Shown one piece after another: positions 10,734 to 22,098 of a stretch of DNA of 64,000 bases. Under the pieces are notes generated by a model. The model was not told the DNA's origin and ran no database searches. It was given only the letters and a program-made list of their open reading frames with translations. Source of the stretch: Anolis sagrei. Taxonomy: Eukaryota; Chordata; Lepidosauria; Squamata; Anolidae. Position 1 is the first letter of the stretch. Each line of letters opens with the position of its first letter. The position numbers and the translations under genes were made by a program. The stretch spans positions 13,441,045 to 13,505,044 of the forward strand of contig NC_090025.1 in NCBI RefSeq assembly GCF_037176765.1. The letters are read 5' to 3'.

Positions 10734-11261
10734 AGAATCATAGAATCAAAGCGTTGGAAAAGACCTCATGGGCCATCCAGTCCAACTCCATTCTGCCAAG
10801 AAGCAGGAATATTGCATTCAAAGCACCCCTGACAAATGGCCATCCAGCCTCTGCTTAAAAGCCTCCAAAGAAGGAGCCTCCACCACACTCCGGGGCAGAA
10901 AGTTCCACTGCTGAACAGCTCTCACAGTCAGGAAGTTCTTCCTCGTGTTCAGATGGAATCTCCTTTCTTGTAGTTTGAAGCCATTGTTCCGCATCCTAGT
11001 CTCCAGGGAAGCAGAAAACAAGCTTGCTCCCTCCTCCCTGTGTCTTCTTCTCACATACTTATACATGGCTATCATGTCTCTTCTCAGCCTTCTCTTCTTT
11101 AGGCTAAACATGCCCAGCTCCTTAAGCCGCTCCTCATAGGGCTTGTTCTCCAGACCCTTGATCATTTTAGTTGCCCTCCTCTGGACACATTCTCTCTTGA
11201 ATTGTGGTGCCCAGAATTGGACACCATATTTCAGGTGTGGTCTAACCAAAGCGGAATAGAG
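10734..11261 (-). mobile_element. CR1 3' end inside SINE
   Basis: Minus-strand CR1 of about 530 bp with the ATTCTATG tail at its left end and ORF2 residues such as [32 protein letters not shown] sequence resumes directly at 11262 ('ggaaggtaatggtgc'). Confidence 0.9.
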
Positions 11262-11431
11262 GAAGGTAATGGTGCTCCCTGCAGTCATGCTGGCCACATG
11301 ACCTTGGAGGTGTCTGTGGACAATGCAGGCTCTTTGGCTTAGAAATAGAGATGAGAACCCCCCCCCCCCCAGAGTTGGAAATGACTAGACTTAATATCAG
11401 GAGAAAGCCTTTGCCTTTACCTTTACCAACT

Positions 11432-11871
11432 CACAAAAGGGAGAGGAGAGCAGTAGGCTCAACGTGTGTGTTTTAGACTTGCCTAAATTCAGAACATAAA
11501 CTCCCAGTTTTCAATGCTTACAATAGCCGTTTTGTATATTCTTCTTGATTAACTTTTGCCCTCTTATTACTTTGATGTTGCTCAGCTATATGTCTTCTAG
11601 TTTCCACCTGAGAAATATAAAAAATACGGAGTTCTTTCTTAGTTTGTTGTTTCTAAATATTCCAACATTTCCCCTTGACAGATGGAAGGAAATATCATTT
11701 CTGCGCTGGAAGAAGGTGCTCATCCACAGACAAAATGACATCTGGCTCGTAGCCTAATATACACTGAGGTTTTGTGGTCCCTTTCGATCTCATAGGCGTC
11801 TTGTTTGAAGACTATGGGATGTGGTATTTCTGCACACAGGAATTTCATATGCAAGTTAGATAAAGGTATGC
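11432..11871. other. No gene recognised; splice-like signals
   Basis: No repeat is recognised. A pyrimidine tract and AG precede 'atggaaggaaatatc' near 11681, and 'tttctgcacacag' occurs near 11840. They could mark small exons, but no protein similarity is recognised. Confidence 0.25.
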
Positions 11872-11978
11872 ATTTCCTTTCCTAAATGTGAAAAAAATGT
11901 TATTTTCTAGTTTGTGTGTGTGTGGTTTTTTTTTTTTGCAGAACTTGGGGTAAATTATATTGTTTTCTTTCTTTCTAG

Positions 11979-12008
11979 GTCAAGAATTGCCAGATGCATC
12001 TCAACCTG
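11979..12008 (+). other. Candidate 30-nt exon, copy A
   Basis: Preceded by a long pyrimidine tract plus TAG acceptor and followed by GTAAGT, both near ideal. Length is a multiple of three. In one frame it reads QELPDASQP with split end codons, in another VKNCQMHLNL. No flanking exon of a known gene was found, so it may be part of an unrecognised gene or fortuitous. Confidence 0.3.
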
Positions 12009-12029
12009 GTAAGTTAACATGATACAAAA

Positions 12030-12262
12030 TATTCCTGGGTTGCTGAAAGTTTTTCAGACTGTATGGCCATTCTCAGAAGCATTCGTCAGAAGCATTCTCT
12101 CCTGACGTTTCACCTGCATCTATGGCAGGCATCCTCACAACCTCTGAGGATACCTGCCACAGATGTGGGTGAAACGTCAGGAGAGAATGCTTCTGGAACA
12201 TGGCCATACAGCCTGGAAAACTTGCAACAACCCAGTGATTCCGACCATTAAAGCCTTCGACA
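12030..12262. mobile_element. Penelope-like terminal foldback, unit A
   Basis: Inverted arms around about 12145 carry 'tgtatggccat', 'ctcctgacgtttcacc' and their complements. It lacks coding sequence. Confidence 0.65.
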
Positions 12263-12360
12263 ATAATTTCCTTTCCTAAATGTGAAAAAAATTTATCTTC
12301 TAGTTTTGTATTTTTGCAGAACTTGGGGTAAATTATGTTGTTTTCTTTCTTTCTTTCTAG

Positions 12361-12390
12361 GTCAAGAATTGCCAGATGCATCTCAACCTG
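12361..12390 (+). other. Candidate 30-nt exon, copy B
   Basis: Identical in all 30 bases to copy A, with the same TAG acceptor and GTAAGT donor. The flanking Penelope arms of the two units differ visibly. The region from 'gcagaacttggggtaaatta' through the donor is the best-kept part of the duplication. Confidence 0.3.
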
Positions 12391-12410
12391 GTAAGTTAAC
12401 ATGATATAAA

Positions 12411-12632
12411 TTATTCCTGGGTTGTTGAAAGTTTTTTGGGCTGTATGGCCATGTTCCGGAAGCATTCTCTCCTGACGTTTCGCTTGCATCTATGGCAGGC
12501 ATTTTCACAACCTCTGAGGATACCTGTCACAGATGTGGGTGAAACGCCAGGAGAGAATGTTTCCAGAACATGACTATACAGCCTGGAAAAATTGCAACAT
12601 CCCAGTGATTCCGGCCATTAAAGCCTTCGATA
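12411..12632. mobile_element. Penelope-like terminal foldback, unit B
   Basis: Partner of the copy at 12030-12262, created by the tandem duplication. It has the same arm motifs with scattered differences. Confidence 0.65.
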
Positions 12633-12673
12633 ATAAATTATTCCATCTGCTATAAATATGGCAGTAAATATGA

Positions 12674-12931
12674 ATTGGAGTCCCAGATAGCACAATGGGT
12701 TAAACCCTTATGAAGGCAGGACTGCTGACCAAAAGGTTGGCAGTTCAAATCTGGGAAGCGGGGTGAGCTCCCATCTGTCAGCTTCAGCTTCTCATGCAGG
12801 GACATGAGAGAAACCTCCCACAGGATGGTAAAACATCCAGGCATCTCCTGGGCAACATCCTTGCAGACGGTCAATTCTCTCACCCCAGAAGCAACTTGCA
12901 GTTTCTCAAGTCGCTCCTGACATGGAAAAAA
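12674..12931 (+). mobile_element. tRNA-derived SINE, second family
   Basis: It has a tRNA-like head ('ggcagttcaaatctggg') but a different body and tail from the Sauria SINE, ending 'caagtcgctcctgacatg' plus an A-run. It resembles the lizard ACASINE2-type family. A minus-strand copy is at 23640-23906. Confidence 0.7.
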
Positions 12932-13154
12932 GTATATATGACTCTGTGTTGCCATATAATCCAGTTCAAAGCAGATAATCTGGATTTGGAAACTGGATTA
13001 TATCACAGATGGAGGCCTCTACCACTTATTCATTGGACAGATTTGCATTTTGGAATATTTCAAATTGCAAAATTCCAGATACAGAATGCTCAACCTATCA
13101 CCATGTTGCACTTATATGCTGAGAGTCCTGTCTGTTTAAAAATTTGCATGTTCT

Positions 13155-13345
13155 TATTATTTATTTATTTAGACCCTTTCTACCCCACCCTTCTCACCCC
13201 CGAGGGGGGACTCAGGGCAGCTAACACAGGCAACTATTCAGTGCCAACAGTATCAAAACAGCAATATAAAACAGCAATATAAAATCCATTACATAACAGT
13301 TAAGCAGTGATATTAATTAAAATTACATAACCACATAGAACACAG
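13155..13345 (-). mobile_element. L2-like 3' end
   Basis: TATTTATTTA followed by 'cacccttctcacccccgagg' is the reverse complement of the L2 3' signature and tail. Confidence 0.65.
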
Positions 13346-13917
13346 AATCAAAGGTCAGAAAGCCATTTCCTTTCTGTAGGACTAACAAAAACCCAAATAC
13401 TGTAGTCCTGCAGTGGGTTTTGAAGTCATGATGAGAGGAATATCCTCATTAAACTCCACTTCCTAGGATTCCCTGCATCACTGTGATGAGACAAAGACTT
13501 TGGAACAGAACTTTGCTCCATCCGAAGGTTCTGGCCAATAGAGATTCCATGTGCTTGAGACAATGGGGTGGTTCAGCATATATTGGGTTGCTACGTTCCT
13601 AGAAAACTCGGAAATGCAGCTAGAATAGATCCACACAGAGGAGGAATATGGAAAAGAAAGGAGGCAGCAAGGATGTGGGTGGAGAAAAAAGAATTGCAAC
13701 CGAGAAAAAAACCGTCAGGGATTCCAAGTACAACGTTTACCTAAGTGAGTGATAGGGAATACTACATAGAGCTACCAGAAAGGAGGTGATCAAGTGAGCA
13801 GTCCACAAAGCCAGTTCTTTGGGGTGGGGGAGGGGGGGTGGGGAGTCTGGAGTTTGTAGAGGGCTTGGATTTCATGGAGCAAATCTGGTGTAGTACTTTG
13901 AGCACTGGAGAACGACT
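13346..13917. other. No feature recognised
   Basis: No exon or family is recognised. There is a short G-run near 13820-13845. Confidence 0.35.
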
Positions 13918-14100
13918 CTGGAGATCTTAAGAGTCTTCATGGACAACAAGTTGAACATGAGCCAACAGTGTGATGCAGCAGTTTAAAAAGCCAATGGGAT
14001 GTTGGGCTGCATCAAAAGCAGTCTAGCTTCCAGATCAAGGGAAGTCATGGTGCCTCTCTATTATGTTTGTTTAGACCTCTTCACCTGGAATACTGTGTCC

Positions 14101-14657
14101 TTGTAGTAGTAATTTTATTGATTAGCCCTTAGGCCATATCACAATAAGAAACAGAACAACAAGGCCTGGCAAGACCTGATCACACTCCACGCAGTAAGCC
14201 AAAACAAGACACCTATAACAATACAGTAAATAAATATGATAAGACATGATAAAACTGATAAACTGATCAAGCTGAGCATACACATCACACTTCATTATCA
14301 CCCCCACAATTCAGCCCAATCAGCCCTACATATGTGGTTCTCAGATGTATTGTTTTGCTTAAGTACAGAGCTGTTTTATATGTTATTTTTGGGTCTTGGC
14401 CACACATAAAATATGTTGTTCTGATGTGAGAATCCCAATCCATTGTCCGTTTGATATATGGACCAAGGTGGAAGTCTCTCACCTTTTGATACAATTTGCA
14501 ATCAAACAATATGGGTGCTATATCCTCAATTTCAGGTGCCCGGCAGATACAACTCCGTACATTATAAGGGATGCTGTTAAATCTCCCGTATCTAACCATT
14601 GTCTCGAGCTGATCAAATCTGGCTGGAGTGAATACCTCCCTGAGATGTTTTGGTATT
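14101..14657 (-). mobile_element. LINE 3' end, clade unresolved
   Basis: A 15-bp near-perfect duplication, 'tggaatac.gtgtcc', flanks it (14086-14100 and 14658-14672). On the minus strand an open frame reads through GRFNSIPYNVRSCICRAPE and EDIAPILFDCKLYQKVRDFH, a C-x-C...C pattern like the C-terminal zinc finger of non-LTR reverse transcriptases. The 3' end, at the left, has AATAAAATTACTACTAC-type sequence. Confidence 0.55.
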
Positions 14658-14730
14658 TGGAATACAGTGTCCAATTCTGGGTACTACCATTTGAAAGAGA
14701 TATTGACTCTAAGCTGGAAGGTGTCCAGAG

Positions 14731-14868
14731 GAAGAGGGCTCTCAACCTGGGGTCCCCAGATGTTTTTGGCCTACAACTCCCAGAAATCCCAGCCAGTTTA
14801 CCAGCTGTTAGGATTTCTGGGAGTTGAAGGCTAAAAACATCTGGGGGACCCCAGGTTGAGAACCACTG
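14731..14868. mobile_element. hAT hairpin MITE (family A)
   Basis: Palindromic element of about 138 bp with arms 'ctcaacctggggtccccaga' and its complement, ending 'ggttgagaaccactg'. An 8-bp duplication, gtccagag, lies at 14723-14730 and 14869-14876. The outermost left bases are altered. Confidence 0.8.
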
Positions 14869-15269
14869 GTCCAGAGGAAGAGGGCCAATAAAAGAATCAA
14901 AGGTCTGGAGACCATGTTCTCTGGGAAGCATAGACTGGACTTGTGTGTTGGGAAAAAGATGGAGAGGAGTAGATTCTTGTCATAGTTGCACTGTGACTTG
15001 GCTATGGTAAAAAGACACCATAAATACCTGTCATTTGTCATCTTTCCCAAATTACAATGTAAGTGGGAACCCATTAGAAGTTGCTGGGAGCCCTCCTCAT
15101 CTGAGACCTGAGATGAACCAGCAAGCAAGTTTGGGGATATCTTGGTAAGATCTCTCCACCTTCTTCCTGGCACCTCTGTTGAGGACAAAACAAGGCATCT
15201 GCAATGGCCATGAACTCACATGTAGCTGGCTAGGAGTAACTATGGTGGCAACAGGAGCATGATCTATCC

Positions 15270-15402
15270 CAGGCATGGGCAAACTTTGGCCCTCCAGGTG
15301 TTTTGGACTTCAACTCCCTCAATTCCCAACAGCTGTAGTCTCTTATGAATTGTGGGAGTTGAAGTCCAAAACACCTGGAAGGCCGAAGTTGGCCCATGTC
15401 TG
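15270..15402. mobile_element. hAT hairpin MITE (family B)
   Basis: Ends 'caggcatgggcaaac' and 'ggcccatgtctg', arms sharing 'ggacttcaactccc'. Target duplication atctatcc/atctgtcc at 15262-15269 and 15403-15410. Confidence 0.8.
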
Positions 15403-15596
15403 ATCTGTCCTCTTTTTCCATGCACTGATGAGTATAGTTAAAGGGTGAAGATGTTGGTGTCTTGGGTGGAAAGTGGATCTGTCCATATCTGATCCAATCT
15501 CATTGTTCAAATCATTCCTAAACCATGGATTACTCCAAATTTCTCTTCAAACTGTGGAGCATCCCGATTTTGCCTGAAGCAGAGCGAAACTAGAAT

Positions 15597-15836
15597 ATGT
15601 TGTTGAGGGCTTTCATGGCTGGAATCACTGAGTTGCTGTGAGTTTTCCAGGCTGTATAGGCATGTTCCAGAAGCATTATTTCCCGACGTTTCGTCCACAT
15701 CTTTGGCAGGCATCCTCAGAGATTGTGAGATCCTCACAACCTCTGAGGATGCTTGTCATAGATGTGAGTGAAACATCAGGAATGAATGCTTCTGGACCAT
15801 GACCATACAGACAAGAAAACTCACAACAACCCAAAA
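15597..15836. mobile_element. Penelope-like terminal foldback
   Basis: It begins 'atgttgttgagggctttcat' and ends 'actcacaacaaccc'. The inverted arms carry 'cagaagcatt' and 'gaaacatcagga' motifs. It is a diverged copy. Confidence 0.6.
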
Positions 15837-16465
15837 CTAGAATAATCCACAACATACACTAAAAGTACAGCCACAGAGTGAGGACAGCCAGGAGTCAATT
15901 CAGAATGAATCTGGGTTTTCATGCCCATGTAGATTTACTCCATCTCCTGATCATGGGTATGTGGAGATGTTGCATGTGTTTTATTTTTTTAATAAGTATT
16001 TTTTATTGAAGAATAGCGTAATTTTGTTAACATAGGTAAAAAGGAAAAAAAGTACAAAGTGTTGGGAATATGGGGAATAGGAAAATTGAAAAGGGGGAAG
16101 GTATGGGTAGTGGGGGAGGGACGTGGGTAGGGGCATAGAGGAAAAAAGGATAGGATAAAGGTGGGATAAGGAAGGTAGGGGTAGAAAGTTGTCTTCTTGT
16201 CCAGCGAGCACGGCGAGTGGTTTCAATCTTCTTTGTTATCTATTGATACAATTAATTATATCCTTTATTGAGGGCAGTTTATCTTCAGCTCCTGCAAAAA
16301 TTCTTTTAACTGGGACCAATCCGTCTTATGTCCCTCTGTCTGATCTTTAAGCAGAAAAGATAAAGAGTCCATGTCCATATAGTCTCTTATTTTAAAGATC
16401 CAGTTTTCCAATGTGGGAGTTCCTTTTAAGTGCCATTTCTGGGTTAGAAGAGTTCTCGTAGCTAT

Positions 16466-16970
16466 TAGGCTTGGGCGATCCAGTTCGTTAATTTCGTAAT
16501 TCGTTATTAATTCGTATTTAAATTAGCTTACGATCCAATATTGAGCCATGCAGGAATAGTGTGAGGAGTAATTAAGAATCGAAACAATGTTTCCAATTTA
16601 TTTCATAATTATTTCGTAATTATTTCGTAATTATTTCATAATTATTTCAAAATTATTTCGTCATTATTTTCGTTTTATAGTTGTTGTTTTATAAGTTTTA
16701 TAGTTGTTGTTTGTTTTATCACACCAACAGTCAACAACAGAGGGAGAGGGAAGCTTCAGAAGTTCCCCCTGTCCCATTTGGAGATGTTTTTTAACGCATT
16801 GCACAATCGCGTCCGCCATTAACGAATCGATTTGTAATTTTACGAAATTTCGTATATTTCGAAATTTTTAAAAGGAAAATTTCGGAATTCTTAAAAAAAA
16901 CTGAAACGCAAGGGCCCCCTAAAAACGAAACAAGTTTAGAAACAAATTTTTCTGTGGTTACCCAAGCCTA
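16466..16970. mobile_element. hAT MITE inside L1
   Basis: Ends 'taggcttgggcgatc' and 'ggttacccaagccta' are inverted repeats. The flanks carry a perfect 8-bp duplication, gtagctat, at 16458-16465 and 16971-16978. The interior is rich in ATTTCGTAATTA-like direct repeats near 16600-16660. No ORF is present. Confidence 0.85.
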
Positions 16971-17418
16971 GTAGCTATCATTAAGTAGAAGAAGATTTTA
17001 TCTTTGTTTCTATCGAATTTCATATCTGTCAGATTTAAGAGGTAATATTCTGGTTTCATGTTAAACCTTAATTTTAATATATTTTGGGTATAATTGTGTA
17101 TTTTTTTCCCAATATTTTTTAACTTCCTTGCGAGTCCACCATGAGTGGAAGAATGACCCTGTCTCCTCACCTCATTTCCAACATTTGTTACTTTGGTTCT
17201 TGAAGAATCTCGCAAGCTTTTCTGGAGTTAAATGCCAACGGTAGAACATCTTGTACCAGTTTTCAGTGATGTTTAAGGATTTGGAGAATTTCGTTTAAAT
17301 TTTCCACACCTCCTCCCAATCTTCTAATAGAATGGGGTGGCCTATATTCTTTGCCCATTTAATCATATTCTCTTTTACCAATTCAGTTTCCGTGTTCCAT
17401 TCTAGAATCTTTTGATAT

Positions 17419-17561
17419 TGTTGTTGTTGTTGTTCATTCGTTCAGTCGTCTCCGACTCTTCGTGACCTCATGGACCAGTCCACGCCAGAGCTCCCTGTCG
17501 GCCGTCACCACCCCCAGCTCCTTCAAGGTCAGTCCAGTCACTTCAAGAATGCCATCCATCC
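17419..17561 (-). mobile_element. BovB 3' end, truncated, inside L1
   Basis: These 143 bp match the 3' end of the full BovB at 29665-32885, including 'cgttcagtcgtctccgactc' and the (TTG)n tail complement. A perfect 12-bp duplication, atcttttgatat, lies at 17407-17418 and 17562-17573. Confidence 0.95.
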
Positions 17562-20500
17562 ATCTTTTGATATATAATCTTTATTTTTCTTTCTTTCTTC
17601 ATAACTATGTCCCATATAGCGTCCTGTTGGTTGAAGTCAGCCTTTCTATCTTCTTTGTACGAGTCTATTGTTTGTCTGTATTGGAACCATGTTAAGTTAT
17701 GGCCCTTGTGTCTTATCTCTTCTAATGATTTTAGTGTCCATACATTATTTTGTCTGTTCAGAAGTTGTTTATAGTTGAGCCAGATTTCTGATGGTATCTC
17801 TCTTTTGTGGTGGGCTTCCACAGGAGAAAGCCACAAAGGGGTTTTATTATAAAGTCTCTCCTTATATTTCTTCCAAACTTTTAAGAGGGCTGTCCTAATA
17901 TAATGGTGAGTAAAATTATTTTCAACCTTGGCCAGAGGTACACATGCCATCCTTTTCGTAAATCGAATCCCTCCAAATCCAATATATATATATTTTTGAT
18001 AAGGTGGCCCACTCTTTCACCCAAGACAATGCAGACGCTTCGTAGTATGATTGGAAGTCTGGTAATGATAGACCTCCCCTTTTCCTCGAGTCTGTAAGAA
18101 TCTTATATTTTATCCTTGGTTTCTTCTTGTCCCAAATAAACTTCGTGATATCTTTCTTCCATTCTTTAAACCAATATTCAGTTCTTAAAATAGGTAACAT
18201 TTGAAACAAAAATATCATCTTGGGAAGAATACTCATTTTAATGGCAGAAATTCTACCTAACAATGATAGGTTAAGATATTTCCATTCTTCTAGTTTTTTC
18301 TTTAAGGATTTCCAAGTTGGTTCATAATTATTTTTTCAAAGTTGTGAGCCGTGATTTGAATTCCTAAATATTTTACTTTGCTTAATATATCAAAACCTGA
18401 TATCTTTTAAAAATTTTCTTTTTTGATGTTAGTGAGATTTTTGGTTAGTATTTTGGTTTTGTTTTTATTTATTTTGAAGCCTGCTCTTTCTCCAAAGTAT
18501 TCTATCTTCTTTATCCATTTTTGTACTGTTTCTAGTGGCGATTCTATTATGCAGACCAGGTCGTCTGCGAAGGCCATTACTTTGTATTCTAAAGATCGGA
18601 TTCTCGTGCCTTTTAGTTCTTCATCCCTTCTAATTTCTTCAAGTAGTCTTTCCATTACCATTATGAATAACAGGGGGGAAAGGGGGCAACTCTATCTTAC
18701 CCCTTTCTGGATTGGTATATTTCCTGTTTCCAGATTGTTAATTATTATGTTGGCTTTTTGTTTAGAGTATATGGCTTGTATCTCATTGATAAAATGGAAG
18801 CCCATATGTCTTTCTCTCATTATTTCTAGAATGAATTCCCAGTTGGTATTATCAAATGCCTTCTCGGCATCGAGAAATAACAGTCCAAGTTCTTTCTGTG
18901 GGTTACTATCATAGTACTCTATTATATCAAGAATTGTTCTTATATTGTCCCGCATCTTTCTGTTGGGCAAAAAGCCTGTTTGGTCAATTTTTATTTGACC
19001 CTCTAAAAACTTTTTAAGTCTGTTGGCCAAAATAACTGTAAATATTTTATAGTCATTATTTAATAATGAAATTGGTCTGTAATTTCTAATATTTGAGGGG
19101 TCAGAGTCACCTTTTTGTATTAGAGTTATGTTGGTGTTCTGCCAAAATTCCGGAATTTTTGCAGTAGTCAAACTGTTGTTCATTATTTCTTTTAGCATCG
19201 GGATTAGATCATCTTGGAAAATTTTATAATATATGGAGGTCAGTCCATCGGGGCCAGGAGCTTTGTTGTTTGGAAGATTTTTAATTGCTGATCTTATCTC
19301 ATTCTCTGTCATTCGCTTATTAAGAGCTTCCCTTTGCCTTTCTGTAATTTTATCCAGCTTCTGCTTCGAGATATAGGTTATAATATCCTCTATATTAGAT
19401 GAATCTTCTTGGCATAGATTAGTATAGAACGTTTTGAATTTTTCTACAATATCCTCGTCTAAAGTAGAAGCTATACCATCTTCTATTATCTGAGTTATAT
19501 ATTGTTGTTGTTGTTGTTTTTTCTTTCAATTTCTTAGCAAGCCATTTGCCCAGTTTATTAGCATTTGTGAAATGGTTTACTTTCAAGAATTTCAACTTTC
19601 TCGCCATTTTTTCTAATGGTGATGTGTTTATTTGTTTCTTGATTAATTCTATCTCTAGCTTTCTTTTCTTGTCTCCTGGATTGCTCTTAAGCAAGTTCTC
19701 TTTGATTTTTAGATCTTCCTGTAGTTTTATTTGTTCTTCTTGTCTTAATCTATTCTTTTTACTACCCTGTTGAATAAAATACCCCCTCATCACTGCCTTA
19801 CTGGCATCCCAGATTGTTTCTATTTTTGTTTCTTTATTATTATTAATCTTGAAATATTCTTTAAGTAGATTCCTATTTTTTTCTATCTCATTCTCTGTTT
19901 TAAGTAAGTTCTCATTTAATTTCCATCTCCTTAGTTTTGGTCTTTCCCTTATGTCCATCTCTAATGCACAATGATCGGAATTTAATCTTGGCTTGATTTG
20001 GATTTTGCTCACTTTTATGGCAATGGAATTCGAGGCCCAGATCATATTGATCTGGGACCACAATTGGTGACTATAGGAGTAATAGGTATAATCTTTTGCT
20101 GTGATGTTTTTCAATCTCCAGACATCTTGTAAACAAAAGTCTTTTTTCATCTGTAAGAAATTTAATGGTAATTGTCCAGCTTTCGGTTCCCCTCCTCTTG
20201 TTTTTTTTTTGGGGGGGGGGGGACCTGTCAATCTGATTATCTATAACCCCATTGAAGTCGCCTAGAATTATCAGATTTTCATATTCCTGATCCAGAATAG
20301 TTGTTTTTAGGTATTTTACAAGTTTGGATTTGAGCCCAACCGGGGCATAGATGTTGCATATTAGTGTGATTTGATTGTTAAACCTTATTTTGACAACTAT
20401 GGCACGTCCCTCTGATCCCTAAAGGCCAGTTATGGATTGAGTTTCTCCTTTATATACAGCACAACTCCTCTTTTCTTTTCTTGGGCTAACACATAGTATT

Positions 20501-21880
20501 CCTTTCCTAGTTGTTTCTGAATAAGGTAAGATGCATGTTTTTGTTTGATGTGTATTTCCTGTAGGGCAATTTTTTATTTGATTGAATACTAGTTTCCTTT
20601 TATTTGGGCTATTCAGACCATTTACATTATTCGAGAGGACTTTCACCATCATTACGCATTTCTTCTTCTGGACAGTCCTGGTTCTCCAACTCCAATTCCA
20701 GTGTCAAGTCGTATTCCTCTGGTGAGTTTTCTCTTAGTCTTTTCTCAGGTTTTTCCCCAAACTGTTTACTTCCTTTTTTCCTACCGCCTGGGTCAGGTCT
20801 GCTAGGCGATTCTCTATCTCTTGGTTCTTGTTGTTTTCGATCTCTTTTTTATAGTCTCTATAGAAGTCCTTCGCCTTCTGTTCCGATGTTATCTAATGTT
20901 TCTTATCGCTGAGAGAAACCATCAGACCTTCATTTCTTTCCCATCTGAATTGGACCTGGTGTTTTTTCAGTTCATCCATTAGGAAATAATATTTTCTTCT
21001 TTTATTCATTGTCGATGGGGGTACTTCTTTTAGGACAATTACTTTTTCTCTTTATAATATATAGGTTTTTTGGAGTTGTGTTTGAGGATTTCATCACGAA
21101 TCCTTTTTCTTCCGAAGTTGACGACAATGTCCCTTGCCTCTTTGTGTTTCCTCGCATAATTGGTATTAATTCTATACAGTCTGTCCATATTTTGGTTGGC
21201 TTCCGTTTTGGAGATGTCTAAAATTTTCAACGTTATATCTGCGATTATGCCTCTCAAGTCTTCTCCCTCGCATTCCTCCACATTTCTGAATCTAAGTTGG
21301 ATTTCTGCTTCTATTATTGCCATTTGTTCTTGTTGTTTTTCTAATCTTTCGCTTAATTCTTCTAATTTTGTAACTTTCTGGTTGGTCTTTTCCACTGAAT
21401 TGATTAGTTTGTTTGTTATTTTGAATCTCTTTCATTTCTTGTTAAATTTCTTTAAATTCTTTTTTTACCGTATAGATCTCCTCTTTGACTTCTCTTCTTA
21501 ATTTTCCTGTTTCATCTTGGAAGATCTTTCCAATCTTTCTTGCATTTTGTCTTGGTTCTCCTGTATTTTGTCTTGTTTTTCCTGCATTTTTTTCTTGATT
21601 TTCTTGTATTTTTTGTAGTTGAGCCATAAGTTCTTTTGAAGAGGGGTCACCTTGTATAGAGGGTCTTCTCGCTGTAGATGGGGTTGTTGTTGTTGTTGTT
21701 GTTGTTTTACTTGTATATTTGTCCATGGGATATCTGGTAAATGTTTTTGTTGATTCCTTGTTTGTACTCTATCTCTCTTCTTTTCTTGTCCTTTTTCTTT
21801 CCCTATTTTTCTCTCTCTCTTTATTTGTTTATTTATTTATTTATCTTTACTTATATTTATTATTATTGTTATTATATATT

Positions 21881-22098
21881 TTATTGTTGTTATTATAGTC
21901 CTATGTGAGTAGCTGCAATGTTGATTACTCATGGTACTACAATGTTGCTTGAGCATAATGTGCATAATTTAAAATTAAAAGTTATTTCTGAAACTAACTA
22001 CTGCTGCCTGGAGATCCTGTAGATGACTAAATTGGTAGCGCATACTGGTGCATGGTTCTAATAGTCCATTTCTTAGGCCTCATATTTTTATCCTCATA
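21881..22098. other. No feature recognised
   Basis: A short unique stretch between the L1 and the MITE. No exon is seen. Confidence 0.35.

Larger units (their letters stand above)
10309..11431 (+). mobile_element. Sauria-type SINE split by L1 and CR1
   Basis: SINE parts lie at 10309-10439, 10693-10733 and 11262-11431. The head is degraded. The tail ends with GCCTTTGCCTTTACCTTT. An L1 3' end and a CR1 3' end are inserted in it, so it predates both. Confidence 0.8.
11872..12636. repeat. Tandem duplication, two units of about 0.38 kb
   Basis: Unit A (about 11872-12267) and unit B (about 12268-12636) both open with 'tttcctttcctaaatgtg', hold an identical 30-nt block framed by splice-like signals, and close with a Penelope-like foldback ending in 'aaagccttcga'. 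Since both carry the foldback at the same point, duplication followed that insertion. Confidence 0.8.
13918..14955 (+). mobile_element. Old CR1, split by a LINE and a MITE
   Basis: CR1 ORF2 C-terminal sequence runs at 13918-14100 ('ttgaacatgagccaacagtg'), 14658-14730 and 14877-14955. It is more diverged than the other CR1 copies. Two later insertions carry target duplications of CR1 sequence. Confidence 0.75.
15975..21880 (-). mobile_element. L1 LINE, nearly full length, decayed
   Basis: Minus-strand L1 of about 5.3 kb once insertions are removed. ORF1 remnants at 21039-21726 show the coiled coil and the RRM-like RFRNVEECEGEDLRGII and NFGRKRIRDEI motifs. ORF2 starts near 20652 (VKVLSNNVNGLNSPNKR, endonuclease). 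The reverse transcriptase holds NNKAPGPDGL, NYRPISLLN, LFLDAEKAFD and FADDL (18407-19312). The C-terminal part runs to about 16958. Several frameshifts and stops break it. The right end is uncertain by about 100 bp. Confidence 0.85.

Noticed and set aside
14518-15188. Overlapping minus-strand frames of about 130 codons
   Set aside because: They cross MITE and CR1 boundaries and show no continuous protein similarity.
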